A DNA stretch of 64,000 nucleotides. Source: Phoenix dactylifera. Its lineage: Eukaryota > Streptophyta > Magnoliopsida > Arecales > Arecaceae. Positions 1-14,228 of this stretch are shown here, one piece after another (the first letter of the stretch is position 1; every line of letters starts with the position of its first letter). Location: the NCBI RefSeq assembly GCF_009389715.1, contig NC_052394.1:23745399-23809398 (forward strand), read 5' to 3'. The position numbers and the translations under genes were made by a program. The notes under the pieces are model-generated. The model worked only from the letters and a program-made list of their open reading frames with translations. It made no database searches and was not told the DNA's origin.

Positions 1-1550
1 ACAAATGCAAGCAATAAAGAGAAAAACCAAGATTGAGGAAATACCAATACCAGGAGAGCGGACGCAGTCCAGTGCGATGGAAAGAAATCAATCGCGAAGA
101 TACGAGAAGAATAAAACCTTCGGCGCCCCTTTTCACTCTAGTATAGGGTTTTAAGGAGCGGGGGATCCGTCGGATTAGATCGTGGATTCAAATATAATGG
201 GCTTGGTTTGGGGCTTTTCAAGCCCAGCTCCAAAGGTCTCGCGGACTCTCAAGTACCGAAGCTTCCTGAAGAGGGAGAGTGAGATACACGGTTTTTCCAG
301 AGGAACATTAAATTATTAAGTCACCTATTTGGGCGGGCTCTTTTTGTCGTTTTATAGCCTTCTTCAAGCCATTTTCTCAAAATTGGACCAGCCCGAATTC
401 TATGCCCAGTGACATACAGATATGTCCATAAATAATGATCCCTATTACCAAGTTCTTTTTTGATCTTTTTTAGCTTTTAAAAAATTATTCTATAGAATAT
501 ATACTATCAATTCTACTTTTTCAGTTCCCCGGGCTTCATCGCAACCACTATAAACTGTATATCTCAACCAAGATATTGGCATTTTTAAAATATTGGCATA
601 TAATTTCTTTTGGTAACACCTTGGTATCTATGTAATTGTCTTGATTTAATTTAAACTAAAGCCGATTATGAGTCGGGCACGGAAAATATCAAATTGTAAA
701 TAGACCCGGAATGAAGCCCAATTAAAACTAAATAGAATTTAGGCCTGAGACCCAGCCTATAATCAGCTCTAGACTTCAATCCTCCAGCACATAGCAGTTT
801 GATGTCATCCAAGGCAATCGTCAAAGGTTGGCAACCATCAGAAGCCCTGGTCAGCAGCTTTTCTCGTGTGAAAGATTCTCCTCATCAAAGCACCACAGAA
901 CTGGCTTGACCTCACCAAAATAGCAAGGTTTACTTGATACATCAAAACAGACAGGTTTAAAATCCTCCAGTAACTACTGCAAAGATGTAAGCTTTTTTTT
1001 TTTTTGACTGAAAGATGTAGGCTTAATTATAAATGGATACTTTTGCAACTTCTAATTATCTGAAGCTTGGAATGTGGGTGGCTGGGAGGACATATAAGCT
1101 CAGATTGTCAACTAGTACAGCAGTGGACAAGGATCGTAGGTAAACAATGGCATCACTGAAAACTTAAGCATAGTTATGCTCAACAAATACCCAGAATAAA
1201 GTTCATCAAAGGTCTATCAAGGAAAAGAAAAAAGGGAAAAAAAAAAAGAAGAAAAACTCATCAACAATCTAACTCCTGAGAGACAGAACCATGGTCGTTG
1301 GCCTGATCTTTTCCTCTGCTCAAAGAACTTAGTAAGGGATCTTTGACGCCCAACACGAGGCAACTGGTTATTTACTTGCCCTTCAACAAACTCAACAGAT
1401 CTCTCCCCCCTATTAGCGGGCATCATGGTTCTGTCATCAAATCTTCTTTGTTTTTTTTTTTTTCGTGTAGTGATGTTGTCAGGGTTCCTCGTAGCAATAG
1501 AGAAAACTTCCTCATGACGACTTGGGGAACCCTTGCAACTGGAAATGAAT
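1..1550. other. intergenic, no gene recognised
   Basis: AT-rich sequence with short homopolymers. It lies downstream of the minus-strand RING-CH gene, so the part next to 1550 probably holds that gene's 3' UTR. I see no coding region with family similarity on either strand. Confidence 0.5.
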
Positions 1551-4206
1551 TCAGCCCGGAATATTGAAATGAAAAAGCCAGGAGATAACAAGGGCACAAA
1601 CCACGCATGTAAGCAAGAAGTTGAGGAACCGATTCCCCCGCCAAAAGCTTCGGGTTTCCGATGGCGGTGCAGGTGGTGCTGGAGCACTGTTTGCTTCATT
1701 CCCCTGCTCAATGAACTCAGTCTCACCAGTACCAACCACATTCCGTGCAGTCGAGCCACAAATCTCACAGGTTCTGACATAAGATACCAGAATAGATATT
1801 TCAAGACAACTTAAAACATCAAAATTCTTAGGCATCACATATGGGGAAGGCCCCAAATTAATACAGTGGAGAACAGGTGTATAATATGACAGTCAACTTT
1901 GATTTTCCATAATTTGTATCATGTTTTTTTGCAACAATGTGACAGAAGGGTGAGATGAAATGATTCTAGGAGACTCCATTTTTTTTGGTAACCAATCATG
2001 TTTCCTATTTTGAAAATGACTTGAACATTCCTGTTGTGTCTCTATATTCATATAGCAGTCCTAAATCAAGGGACAGCTTGAAATCATCTAATCCTTTAAA
2101 GCATTAAAGGAACATCTCGGTTATGGTGGTCAATTGAGTATCCTAAACAAGACTGCATAGAAAGTACTAGGACATTTTTCCTTTTTTTTTTTTGATGAAG
2201 GGGGAGGCAAAGCCATCTGTCCTTTATTAGAAAAGAAGAGTCTACCAAAACTAGTTATAGAAAACTTGCAAGAAAGAAAAATATAAAAGAGCAATAAAAA
2301 ACTTTTACAAAAGATAGTGAGTAAGTAGACCTGTTAAACTATTCGACAAGTTGGACAATCTCATAAGTGATTTAAAAGTACAAGAACATAGATCTCCTCC
2401 AAAAATCACTTAGAACAAACCACAGCAGGAATACAGGAAACCCAAAATGACAGCAATAAAATATACATTGTGTAGTCCATACATCCAGGATGGTCAAATT
2501 GTCCTTGGACATTTATCATCATAAACAGAATATATCAAGCATTTCATCAAAATTAATTGCTGAAATATAAATGAAAAATATTGAAACATATGATTATGCA
2601 AGATATCTTTAATATACAGAGAATAAACAGCGTTCTCCCTACATTTACTTTGAAACACAGTCCATTTGAAGGGCAATCATGAGGCAGCAACAACTCTATG
2701 GTGCCTTAATGCTTTTTCAGAATAACAATGGGGATGCCACCAGCCATCTCATAGCAATGATGGAAGATATAGCATGCAAATGAACAAGGTTGCACCTCCC
2801 ATGGTTAGAAGATAGAATCTCCTCCCTCAGAAGAGGAGCGCAACCACTAAACTAACCTAGTTTGCCAACTCTAAAGAAAAATGTAATAGAGAACTTCCCT
2901 ATAACCTGAAGATGCAAATATGAAAGGTTGCTGAATCAGTAATTATGCCAGTCAATATATATGATCCCACCTTACTGTTTCATTCTATTGATACATAAAT
3001 TGAAATAGGAAGAAGGAGACATCGAGATCAATGGATAATGCAGGCCACACATCTTTTAGCACAAAACACATGACACCAATCAACAATGACATATATAGGT
3101 CGAGTGCATCATCTGCTAAAACTAAACACCAAAACTCCGCTTTTCTTATGATCAGAGAGTGAAAGAGCAACGGAATGGAAGAAGGAAGAAAACAAAGATA
3201 CCTTACAATGGAATCCTCAAAACAGGAATTTCCAACACCAGATCACTTATGTCTTTCTTTATCACTAATAACATCATAGATTCGTTACAGCATGATTCTT
3301 AATATCCCACTTTATCACTTTAAATTCTTCATTGCTTCTAAGATGGCATAATCTGCCTTATTTCTCCTTTCCTCTCTCCTCTTTCTGGTAAAGAAGAAAC
3401 ATACTTCTCATATAAGTTTATAAGAACTTGGATACACAGATTAATGCCTGGCTTCCAAGAATAAGCAACAAACAGCATACATTATCTAACTCAGCCATGG
3501 AGTTTTAAATTGACAAATTGCAGATACAAAATCATCAGATCTAAGCAGCCCAAAGATCGCTAATACCAGATTTCAATTTGAGGCTATCTGCACTCAATAT
3601 ACATAAAAAGAAGGAAATAATATCCAAACAAAATGAAGCACCACGGCAACAGAAGAAGGAAAGAGAAAAAAAACAAGGACGAAATATTGAAAAGCAAGCA
3701 ATACTGCAGAATCTATCCTAAAGTTCATAACTCCACAAAAAAAATGCAGAGAGAAGTTGTTTCACTTACTTGTTTCCTTTAATTTTAAACCATGTCTCAG
3801 CACAATGCTTGTGAGCAGCAGCTAAATCACCCTTGCAAGAACAGCCCAATACAATTGGGATGCCCGAATCCGGGGCATCGCTATCCAAACTGAGATGACA
3901 AATCCTGCAATCCCTCTCAACCTTGTCTTTATTTACCTTAATCTCGGAACTCTCACTCTCCAAATCAACCTCGACCGAACAATCTGAGATGCAAGATTTC
4001 CTGCATGTTTCCGGAACTCCATCTATCTCAAAATGAGAAGCACTCGAGAACTGATGCTGATCATAAGCTGAACCAGCACCAATTGAGTAATGCCAGGAGT
4101 GGTCCTCTGCATCAGAAAAGCAGAGGCCATCATCGCTCTCATCTGAAAAGGGGTGGTGCGGCCCTCCCTCTATATCGTCACTGTGATTCTCTCCCTTTGC
4201 TGCCAT
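1551..4206 (-). CDS. RING-CH (C4HC3) membrane-anchored E3 ubiquitin ligase, two exons
   Basis: Predicted 219-aa protein from exon 1 (4206-3770) and exon 2 (1773-1551, stop TGA). The donor reads AA|GTAAGT and the acceptor GTCAG|AACC, and the joined length is 660 nt. The junction completes a RINGv zinc finger: C100-x2-C103, C122-x-C124, H132-x2-C135, then C148-x2-C151 encoded by exon 2. The spacing fits the RING-CH/MARCH type, which binds an E2 and transfers ubiquitin. The N-terminal third is acidic and Ser-rich, with no signal peptide. One hydrophobic segment at about residues 195-217 (FLNFLLTCVVCALVISW) lies just before the C terminus, so the protein is probably tail-anchored with the finger in the cytosol. 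Substrate and membrane are unknown. The start is the first ATG of the open exon. Reading into the 2-kb intron meets TAA at once, so unspliced RNA would lose the last Cys pair. The family call is firm; the orthologue is not identified. Confidence 0.88.
2178..2506 (-). mobile_element. LINE 3'-end fragment in the RING-CH intron
   Basis: It begins with a poly(T) run (2182-2193), followed by a sequence typical of plant LINE 3' ends read in reverse. The octamer ggacattt flanks it at 2170-2177 and 2507-2514, a candidate target-site duplication. The orientation is minus, with poly(A) at the low coordinate. It is short and has no coding capacity. The octamer match could be chance. Confidence 0.45.
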
Positions 4207-6750
4207 TTGCCAAAGAATCCAGAACCAGAGCCTTGTTATAATATGGCGATGAAAAGCCTCAACAAGAGGCGGTCTTTGGAGATTTCAATCCGAAGCAAAG
4301 AACAAAAAAATTCACGAAACACTAACAATAGACTTGTCGGATGAAAATCTCAGTAAGGTCTAACAAGAACCTGGATGCAAAATTTGATTTTTTTTTTCCA
4401 CCCCATTACCCAGGTAAAAGAAGCATAGAACTATAGATTTCATCGAATGAACCAAGAAACGTTTGGTGTGTTAAAAAAGCAAACAGACCCGAAAAGACAT
4501 AGGTAACGCTTGAAGGCCTACCAAAGAATTAAGCACCTACCAAAAATAGGTTCTGAGAAAGGCCTTTTCCAACTTCTCATAACAGCAGATAAGCCCAAGA
4601 TGAGTTCCAATGCAGAAATTCTGAAATCACAATCAATGGATTCGCAAACCTATCAAAAAGAACGAGCCCTTTCGACCCTATGATTCGCAAGTTACAAACA
4701 CGAAAAATTATCACAAAAAGTTCACACCAAGATGAGATTTTTGAGAGGTTTTCTCAACCCATAGCCTATCAGAAGAGAGGAGGGAAGGACCAAGAAAACA
4801 GAAAGAAACGAGATTTTAACAGCGAAGGGGCAAGAGACATTCTTCTTTTCAAAAAAATTGAACGACAAAGACAACAAGAGAATAAAAGAGGGAAGAAACC
4901 TACAGCTTTATTTTTTTCGGATTTTACTTGACAAAGTGAGACATGATAACTAAAGAACTAGTACTAGTACTAGCACCGTAGCGCGGTTGGTGGAGCTCAA
5001 GAGGGAGGGGAAAAGCTGAAGGCGGAAGCAAAGAAGGGTGGGTCATATAGTGGGAGGATTTTTGTTTCAGCTGTCTTCTTCGTACTGCCGTAAGAATTAA
5101 AATATGATTAGAATAACGGAAACTGATTTGCCTGTGAAGTTAGTATCCGAGTCAGAAAACCTACGGCGATCAGCAGCATTCATGCATTGGTCTGCACTCC
5201 ATCCTTCCAAACCTGTCCCCTTTCGATCATCATGCAAATAATAATAATAATAATAACGAATTTTTGAAAAATTTTATTCTGTCCGTCTGGTCAGAATCAT
5301 TCGACTTTTCAGATACCCTGTCGTGGACTGAGGGGTGGGACTGGCCAGCTCGTTTGAAAGGCGCAAATCGACAGTTGAAACGCGAGGGGAGATCATGGGG
5401 GAGGCTGTGAGCCTCTTCAAGATTCGGATCCCTTGCTCTGGTCGGACGGCTGAGGTTGCATCATGGCGTCACAGTTACGGCCAACCCAAGAATATTACGG
5501 GGTGCGTGCGGCCCGAGTATTTCGCTTTGGAATTTGGAACTCGATTCGTTTTTCCAGCAACAATACAGCAGGGGCGTATTAAGTATAAGTTGTACAATTT
5601 ACGAATGAGCTCCAAGGAAAAAACAAAAACACGGAAAAAAAAGAAGAAAAGGAAAAAAAAGTGAGGAGAACATGGCTTCGTCAGCTCAGATTCAGGCACT
5701 CGGCAGAAGGTGAAACAAATGAAAGTGGAAGTGGATTAAATAAGGACAATCTTGTATTGTAAGCAAAGGAATCATAAAAGGGAAAAGGGGTCCACGATTT
5801 ACTTATAGCTTGCACGATGAGGTGACTACCTTAAATCCAGCATTGAACCAACTAACAAATGTTTTTGGTTTAGATGTGTGCACCAATTCCATCGTTTACA
5901 ACGCAAACAATTAAAAATTGTATAGGTGGAGATGCTTTGCATCGTTTTCATGAGCTGCAATGGCGATGCAAGCCAAGAATGAAGACTTTATCCATCACAC
6001 ACAACTTCAACCCTGGAGTCTCACGTGAACGGGAGCTGGTGAAGAGGAGAAGGTACGTTTTTCTTTTCGAGTGTGGTCGTTGCACCAGTAATCTGGCATT
6101 CAGGGGTCTAACCGAACCAATGGAATCGGCCTACTGCAAGAGATGAAGGATGGGTCCTAGCGTCAAAAGAAACTCCACTGGAGTCTCGCATTTGAAAAAA
6201 AATATTAACAAATTTCTTAGATGCTTTTTGGAACTGCATCCACTATAGGCTGGGAAATGGTGAGCTCATTCTTTTTCTCGTGGACTGGTAATGCGCCTCT
6301 TTACCTTCTTTTCCCTCTTTTATATGCGAGATGCCAGAAGCTCAGTCAGTCTGTTGGAAGGGAAGGGGTTGTTCCCCCTAATTTTCAAGGAAAACAGAAA
6401 AGCTCAGTGGTTTATTAATATTCTTGTTCCCATCCAACCATCTTCAACGCTAGATTTGCCCTTGTAGAAATTAACCAGTTATAATCACTTCTCAGAAAGC
6501 TCTCTGTACAAATTCCTCCCCACTGGTGGCCTTTCTCTGTCCTCTCTACAAAGCTCTTTGAACCTCGAATGTATCGCAGAAATGTAAAAGCTGCATTTGG
6601 CTCACCCTTATATGCAGCAGAGCCCTATACCATAGTTTCTATATGGTTAGCTACATAAAATATCATCCAATCAGCTGCATTATAACATATGTTGCCTCAA
6701 AAGAAGCCAAGGAGCATATTGGTGGCCGAAAATCCTGAATAAAAGGATGG
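4207..6750. other. upstream region of the RING-CH gene, no other gene seen
   Basis: Contains the presumed 5' UTR and promoter of the minus-strand RING-CH gene, with repeated ctagta words near 4959-4972 and an ATA/ATAA run near 5238-5255. Open frames at 5335-5664 and 5874-6146 have no recognisable domain, and the first ends in a lysine run made by an A-rich tract. I do not call them genes. Confidence 0.45.
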
Positions 6751-6754
6751 AATC

Positions 6755-7065
6755 AGATATCTGTAAAAAGTAAATCTGAAAGCTGCTTGATAACTGTCAA
6801 AAATTCTTTCCCTAAGCAAATGGGAAAAGCCCTTAGATCTTTGAAGCATATTTTAAACCCTTCTAAGTAGTATAGAATTCCATCATGAAAATTAGGTATA
6901 GTATCAAAAACCCTGACACCATCATCAGTAATTAGAACACCACCGGTGCTCCTAATAACGAAACCCACTTCAACAAAAGCATTTTTCTTCCGTACGTTTG
7001 CCATCGAAGTTAATCTTAAAGAAGCAGTAAGATGGTGGCTCCCCCAAAAAATATATCATATAAAG
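6755..7065 (-). pseudogene. relic of a LINE-type RNase H domain
   Basis: Read on the minus strand from about 7050, one frame gives the tract KINFDGK, the usual start of a plant LINE RNase H after a Pro-rich linker. After a frame change the neighbouring frame continues with VGFVIRSTGGVLITDDG and VFDT, which match the conserved beta strands of that domain (FVIRD-x-GRL, then the LFDT-like strand). A frameshift and loss of the catalytic acidic residues show that it is dead. No reverse transcriptase was recognised upstream (7066-7600), so this is a fragment of an old insertion. Confidence 0.55.
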
Positions 7066-10000
7066 AATCACAAAAACTGCATGAAAAAAGCCACGGATTT
7101 CCGGCAACTATGAGTCCATTAATCACCTTCTTCCCTTCTGAAGGTAATGAACATCAGAGAACCACCCACCCCCTATCCCTTTACACACAATGGGGAACAA
7201 GCATATCCCTAAAGACATCCAGTTAAGGCTGGGAGAAACCCTCCACCGTATTTGTTGGTACGTTTCCCGAGAAAAGCTTCTAAATCTAGATCCACCGTCT
7301 TCTCCTCGCTTAGCTTATCAAGTCATGGGGGGCCTTGTGCAAGTCAAAGAATTTGTTAAGCTGTTTAATAGATTTATACTCAACCTGTAACCTAACCGTC
7401 CTCTGTTTCCCTTGTACAGATTTATTATTCTTTTAATTAAAGCTGGTGAGGGCCTTGAAATCTTGGTCGTTAGTTTTCTATACCGGTTTTGAACTCTTTT
7501 AACATTGTGTACACGAGATTGCTCAAATTAGTGCAGTCTCATTCAAGGATGGGATGTATCCGAAGCGGTTTATAAGCAATCTTCTTAAAAGTCTTAAATA
7601 ATAATAATAAAAGCTAAGAATCCTCGTGGTCCCGGTGGTGCAGGCAATGAACAAAGGTGATGCCAGTGTAACAATGAGCACATAAAAAGACACCAGACTC
7701 ATCTGACAAGTTGACTAAACCTTCTTCTGCATCTTGCATATGACGACATTTGACCAAACAAGCAATATCATCCAATAAATTAGAATATGAGAACAAGAGC
7801 ACAAGAATTAAGTAGTGTAGATGATAAGCGATACATGGATCAGCGCGAGGCAGCGCATACAGCTTTCCACAATTTCATTTACCACAAAATAAAAAGTTCT
7901 TTACATTGCAAAATATATGCCAATAACTATATGACCCAGTGACAACCTGTTTAAAGCCAAAGCGACTGCAACCACAGTGAACAATTCATTAGCATAAAGA
8001 ATTGGTGCAATTCAAAAAATCTGTTACAATACAGGGAGAAAAAAATCATGAGTCTGATGAACCGTTCCTGCCGTGCATAATGGGCATTGATAACATTTTT
8101 TTTTTCTTTTGAGAGAGATAACAGATTAGATCAAGATCCACTCGAATTCATTAAGTACTCTAAAATATATTTTCATTCATGAAAAATTGCTCCTAACCTT
8201 TTCTTATTGGAAGCTTGACAAGCTGAAAAGAATAACACAATGACAAATTTTACAAGTTAATAGACATATAAAGAACCACCATCATCTACTTTCCATGCAC
8301 AATCTTTTCCCGGCAATGCTAGTTTCATGTCAATCACAAAATTTTTCTTGAAGGAATTTGACAGGCTCCTAAACACGGATCATAATCCATGTCAAACGTT
8401 GACTGCACGTTTCATTCCATTCCATAGTCCAGATGAAAAGGAATAAAGAGACAACTATTATCGTCCAAACAGTAGATTAAGCCAAATAAAGGAGAGGAGA
8501 TAGTGATGGAGAATGGCGAGAGCAAAGAAGGGAGGGAGTAGGGGGTCTAGCAATAGGGAACTCGAGAAAATCTGGACACACAAAGAACATGACCTGGTTG
8601 AAAAAGGTGCCAGTCAAACTTCATGGCGTTTTCGATCTTGATCAAGACCTGCACACATGGTTAATTGTTGCAGTGGTCTGAATGACCTTGGATTCATCTA
8701 GTATTTGAGTGCATAACTGGGATGAGGGCAAGGCACCAAATCCGCATGTGAAGTTACTCAAACCTCGATGTTTTTGAGCAATAAAAAGTAGGAACAGCAG
8801 AGTTACAGAACATAAGTAAAGATGAAATTGATTTCCAACAGAGGACTCGTAGCTAGACAAGAAACAAGATGTATACAGAAAGAACACCATAATGTGACAA
8901 GGTTTGTGTATAATCTTTAAGTCTCTCCAAAGCCAACATACACGAGAGCTTTCACAGACAAGATATGTTTCTGAAAATAAAAAAACAGATGGTGTTCAGA
9001 GCAACTTCTAAACACATGGAAACTGATTAAAGTGTAAATTGATTGTCATCTCTACCATAATCATATGAAATTCAGTCCCTATATTTCCATTTCAAGCAAT
9101 GTTTTCTCTTTAGTTTGCAACTCATTAACATAATTTATTACTACTGAATGTAGATGAGCTTAAAAATTTGCTTAAACATGTTCCATATTATTGCAAATGA
9201 TAACTATTCCAAAATATTCCACAGCTTTGGTGCACAGATGATTCAATGGATTTTGATCTACATAGCTAAAAATATTGTAAAATTATGTTATAGAGGTCAA
9301 CTAATTTGAACCTATGGTTCTTTGCAGCTCAAAGTAATTATAAATATCCTGAAGAGACTATAAGAATTCTTGTCCATAACAAAAAAGAGAATACACGCTT
9401 CGAAGTAAAAAATATAAACAACACGAAATACATTCATAATGATTTTAACACCCCGCAAGTACATAATGCATGGTATAAAGGTGCAGTTGCACAAAGCAAC
9501 AATAATTGAGCACCAAGGTACAAGTGAGGAACTTGCCAGGAAATGAATACTTCAACTTATTTACTTGATTACACATGTTAAATAAATCTTTAGGCCACTA
9601 TAGTTCCGAATTCCAAGCTTATTGGACATCGCTATGTATTAATTCTCCTCGTTTTCGCCATTAACATTTAAGTTCAGCACACAAATTAAATGTGCTGAGG
9701 GCTTGAAACCACAAAGTCGTTCTAGATATTAAGATCACCATGACATGATTTCAAACCATACCCATGCATTTGAGCCAGAAAAAAACGACAGACCTTCCTT
9801 CAGTGAATAAAAGACAAATATCCAAACGTAAAGCAACCAGAACAGACAAGTTGTTAGAACTTGCCCAATGCTTAAACTCCACAAAAGTTCTAAAATTAAT
9901 ATAATGTTCTCTTAAACAGATGCTCTTGATGTAGAAGGTTCTCTAAAAGAATCAATTTCTATGCTCTAGAGTGTTTCATACTAGGAGTGATATATACACA

Positions 10001-10493
10001 CATAACACATCGATCAAAGAGGTCAAAACCACACATCGATGTCTCCGTACTGCATTATAAAAGGAGCATATTTCCTCTTATAGAAGCTGAAAGAGGGCAT
10101 ATTTCTGTTTGTTAACTGTTCATGTATTATCTTTACAAAAACCAAAAAAAATGTATCATAGTTCATAACGGACATCACGAAAATCAAAAATATTTTCTGC
10201 CCCATCAAGATCTCTAGGATTGTCCTAAGCAACTTGCTAGTTTATTGTTCTATGGATAAACATCAGTTTTACCATCTCCACATTGAATCCTAATCCCCTC
10301 TTACCATATTTCAACTGGAACTTTGCTTGGTTCATGCATCTCAAGTTCAGCTACTAGATGAAAATGCAACCTTGCAATATGTGAAAAGACTTCAGTAACC
10401 ATGAACTCATTAACTTAGTTTTACTGTAAAGCTGCAAGTGATTAGTTTTATTGGAAGGTTGCAAGTGATCATCCTTGTAATCCTCTCTTGTAC
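7066..10493. other. intergenic, 3' flank of the MYB gene
   Basis: AT-rich, with a short T run near 8098-8106. A 62-codon minus frame at 7614-7802 has several Cys and His residues but no family I can name. The stretch next to 10493 probably includes the MYB 3' UTR. Nothing else is supported. Confidence 0.45.
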
Positions 10494-13400
10494 TCATTGC
10501 ACATGTCCCCCTGGCGGAGCTATCTGACCAGGTGAACCACTATATATACAGCTGCTACTGACCTGCAAGCCGCTTTTAAGCCAGGCAATGCTGCTTAAAT
10601 CCGAGGCTACTGAAAACAATTCTTGGTTTGAAATGGGTGGCAGCTCCACAAATTCAACAAACTCAGGGCCCAGCAAAGAGTTCCGAGGATGTCCATCATT
10701 CTGAATGCTACAGCAGCCATGCCCACATTGGGGTGGCACCTGAGGTTCACTACAGTTACCATCAAGCAATTTGCAGACTCCACTGCCAGCTTGAAAGGCT
10801 TGGGATAGCAGTCCATGCAACTGAACTGGTCCTGACACTAAAGAACCACTTGACAGATCAAACGCATGATTATATGGTCGGAAGGCACTTACTCTAGCAA
10901 CTGGTCGGAACAGGTAAGGTGGATCTTTTACTTCAGAAGGGCCATCTCTGACTTGGACTATGTTTTCAGAATTGTCAGACATGTTCCCCCTCGAATTAAT
11001 GTCTCTTCCTTCCAAGGACTTGAAGGAATTAACATCCCCAATTGATGGACTTCCTTCTGAAGATTCTTTGGCTTTCTCTGCACTAGCATCTTGCACAGCA
11101 TCACATGTTGCTGCTTTGTACTGCTCAGCCTGAAAACATCTACGCCTCAGTGTGGAATTCCAGTGATTCTTTATTGCATTGTCTGTTCTCCCGTCCAAAA
11201 GCCTGGCAATTGATGCCCACTTGTTACCATGGATTGCATGGGCAGCAATTATGATACGATCCTCTTCCTCTGCAGCCAAAAAATAAAAAAAAAATTGCAA
11301 TATCACTTTTGCTTATCCATGACCATAGTTATACTTATCCATAGCACAAATTAAGGGATCCAAGTATACTATACAATAAGACATAATTTTCTAACAAGAT
11401 GCAATTGCTCATTATAAATATATACTAGTTATCAGCATAGTTGATACACATGATGGTTAGCATAAGATCAAGCACCTTTAGCAAAGAAAAAGTTCCAGAA
11501 GATACATGCTTGTTACCATCAACAATGGAACTTCCATTGAGTGTGAGAGCACAAATCATGGTAGTTTAGTGCATGAAACAAACTGTATACATATTGCAAG
11601 GCAGGTCTTCATTTATCGGTTCCAAATACCAACCAGGCATAGCCCAGCTGTTGGTACCAGCTTCTCTTGGTTAGATGTTTAAAATTTTGAGCTTCATGTG
11701 GATTTCAAGCCTCAGATACAGCTCAGATTCAGAGAATGCAGGAGACTTCAATGGATTGCATGACACTTTAATAGAAGTATCGATGCTGTGATGCCAACAA
11801 CACAGGCATTGAACCACCAATGAGTGGAAGGAAGCTTGAAGGCATTCATTAAAGGCTTCCCAGCTGACAGATTTCCAAGTTCTTCTTGAACTTGTTTTTA
11901 TTTAATAAAAATGACGATGAAGTCAGTATCAAATCTGAAACAACTAAGTCAAGTTATCAAATCCCTACATGGAAATTGTAATGGACACAAAATCCTTGTC
12001 TATTCTTCCATCATGGCAAAGATAAAAATGTTTCCATACATACTGTTGCTATGCTTAACATAAGAAATATGTCTTGTTGTAACTTATCCCTGTGCAGACC
12101 TAATGACCAAGAACAGTTATGTCATGCCAGCTTCAAGCACCCTAGGCCCAGCGAGATACTTGATATGCCATGTTGGAGCTTATGGGCTTGCCTGATCCTA
12201 TAATGCCCTCATACAACTTAGGAGGCTACCTAACCATAAAATCAATCCTTAACATTTTTGTGCTTTACTAATAATTTAAGCTTAGAACAGTAAGGATGGA
12301 TACTAGAATCACCAAGTTCAAATGAAAGCAGCATGGACTAAAAATGAGAAGATGAGCCTATGTAAGGTATTTCAGCTAAATGTGTTGGCTAGATAGCACC
12401 TTCACCATAATCCAACTATATAAGAGAGAAATAACTCATACTATACTGGGTCTCTTGTGCACAACCGAACATCAAAAGTGCAATTGTTGCAAAGGCCTCA
12501 ATTTCTCATGCAAAGACCATCAACTTCAATCACAGTTGTACACTATATTCTTATAGTGAATTTAATAAATATCAAATTGATGTGACATGATCCTTTATGG
12601 TTTATAACTGGACAGTATAATACCCAATTTTTGGTTAGGGTTTAAGTTGCTTTAGGAACTCATATGGCCAAAGGACAGGCCCTTACACCAGCACATGGTA
12701 GGAACAGAACAGCAATTCCACAACAGCCAGTAGCCACTGAAACTAGCAATTTGATGGTCACCGGAGATTGCATGAGTACTGTATCACCTTGGGATAGTTT
12801 GAGGACTCCACAATCACATCGCAGTCCTGCAAAGGAGTTCTAGTGTCTTTTTTGTTCTCTGCTCTTTAATTAGAGTATAAGCAGCATTAGGATAACTATT
12901 TTGGGAAGATGGCATGAGTAGTTATGGAGAAATTCTTGCAATGATTTGAAATCCTATTTGGGTTAGAATTAGCAGAGCATGTAGTTTTAGTTATGGGTTA
13001 ACCGAGAGTCTTGGATGCATTATCAGTGTCTTTTAGAATAGCCTTGGTATTTGTGGGGCCAATTGGAGATCCCTATTATGCTTACTTTTTTATTGAAAGA
13101 TCTACCATTATGTTGCAGTAGAAATGGAAAGTCTACAAAAGGGGGAATAAATAGATTGCGGAAGTAGTAGAGATTTTGCAAAAAAAAAATTCTCTTTTTC
13201 CTACAGACAATATTGGTAAAAGGAAATTGAACATGCGAGTTTGACAAGCATGTCTTTGGAATAACAAGGGTAGTATCATGAGGACAATATAAAATATAGA
13301 AATTTCTATTGATGATGTCGAGAATCATCTTTAGAAGTTTAAATTTTTCTTGGAATAAATAAACTGACTAAAGACACAAGTCTGAAACATTTTCTTTTTA

Positions 13401-14180
13401 AAATGATTGTTTCCTATCTATATCATAAATTCAAATCTTGAACTAATAAGACCGTTAAACTTAGGAATGAAATCCACTTTTGAAAAGACTTTATAATCTG
13501 CAAATAATTTAAGCCTATAAGGTACAAAATGGTGAAATCTTTTTTATTTATTTAAAAAGGAAAAAAAGAGTTCACTATTTTAAGTTAATAAACTACCAAT
13601 TTATGTCAACATACTTTAATTAACGTGCCACCAGATATCACAGTTTTAATGCGTTGTTCATGTAAAATGTGTTTATGATGCAAGCACAGTGGCCCTTTCT
13701 TGATAGTGATACAACTCTGTCATGAAGCTTTCTTTCCCTACCTATGTATATAGCATGTGTGTATGTATATGAAACCTTCTTCCATAGGTACAATACTTAC
13801 AAAGTGACTGCAGCTTTGTTTCAACAAATCATTGCAAAGAAACATCATTTTTCAATCCTTATGAAAGTAAGGAGAATTTTCGCAAGATATCAGGCATGGA
13901 ATTGTGGAAACATATTACTGAGATTGTGAAACACTAGGAAATATCCACTATTTTTTTTTGATTCAATACTATCTGCAAACAAGAATCAATGACTAGCTCA
14001 CAGTCCGTTAAAGTTCTTTCAACCTCAGTTTTCTATAAAAACAAAAATTAAAATTCTTTCAACTAATAAACCTTAATAAAACAATAAAGGACTTACCATC
14101 ATTCGAGCAATGTGACGCCATGATTATCTATAGACGAACAGAGAAATATCTACTTAAAAGAAACTACACCAAAGCTGATA

Positions 14181-14228
<48 letters not shown>

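Noticed and set aside
5335-5664. 109-codon plus frame ending in a Lys run
   Set aside because: The Lys tail comes from an A-rich tract; no domain, no splice context.
7614-7802. 62-codon minus frame with Cys and His residues
   Set aside because: A weak hint of a LINE RNase H C-terminal strand (ITFVHC), but no catalytic residues and no continuity with the relic at 6755-7065; too thin to annotate.
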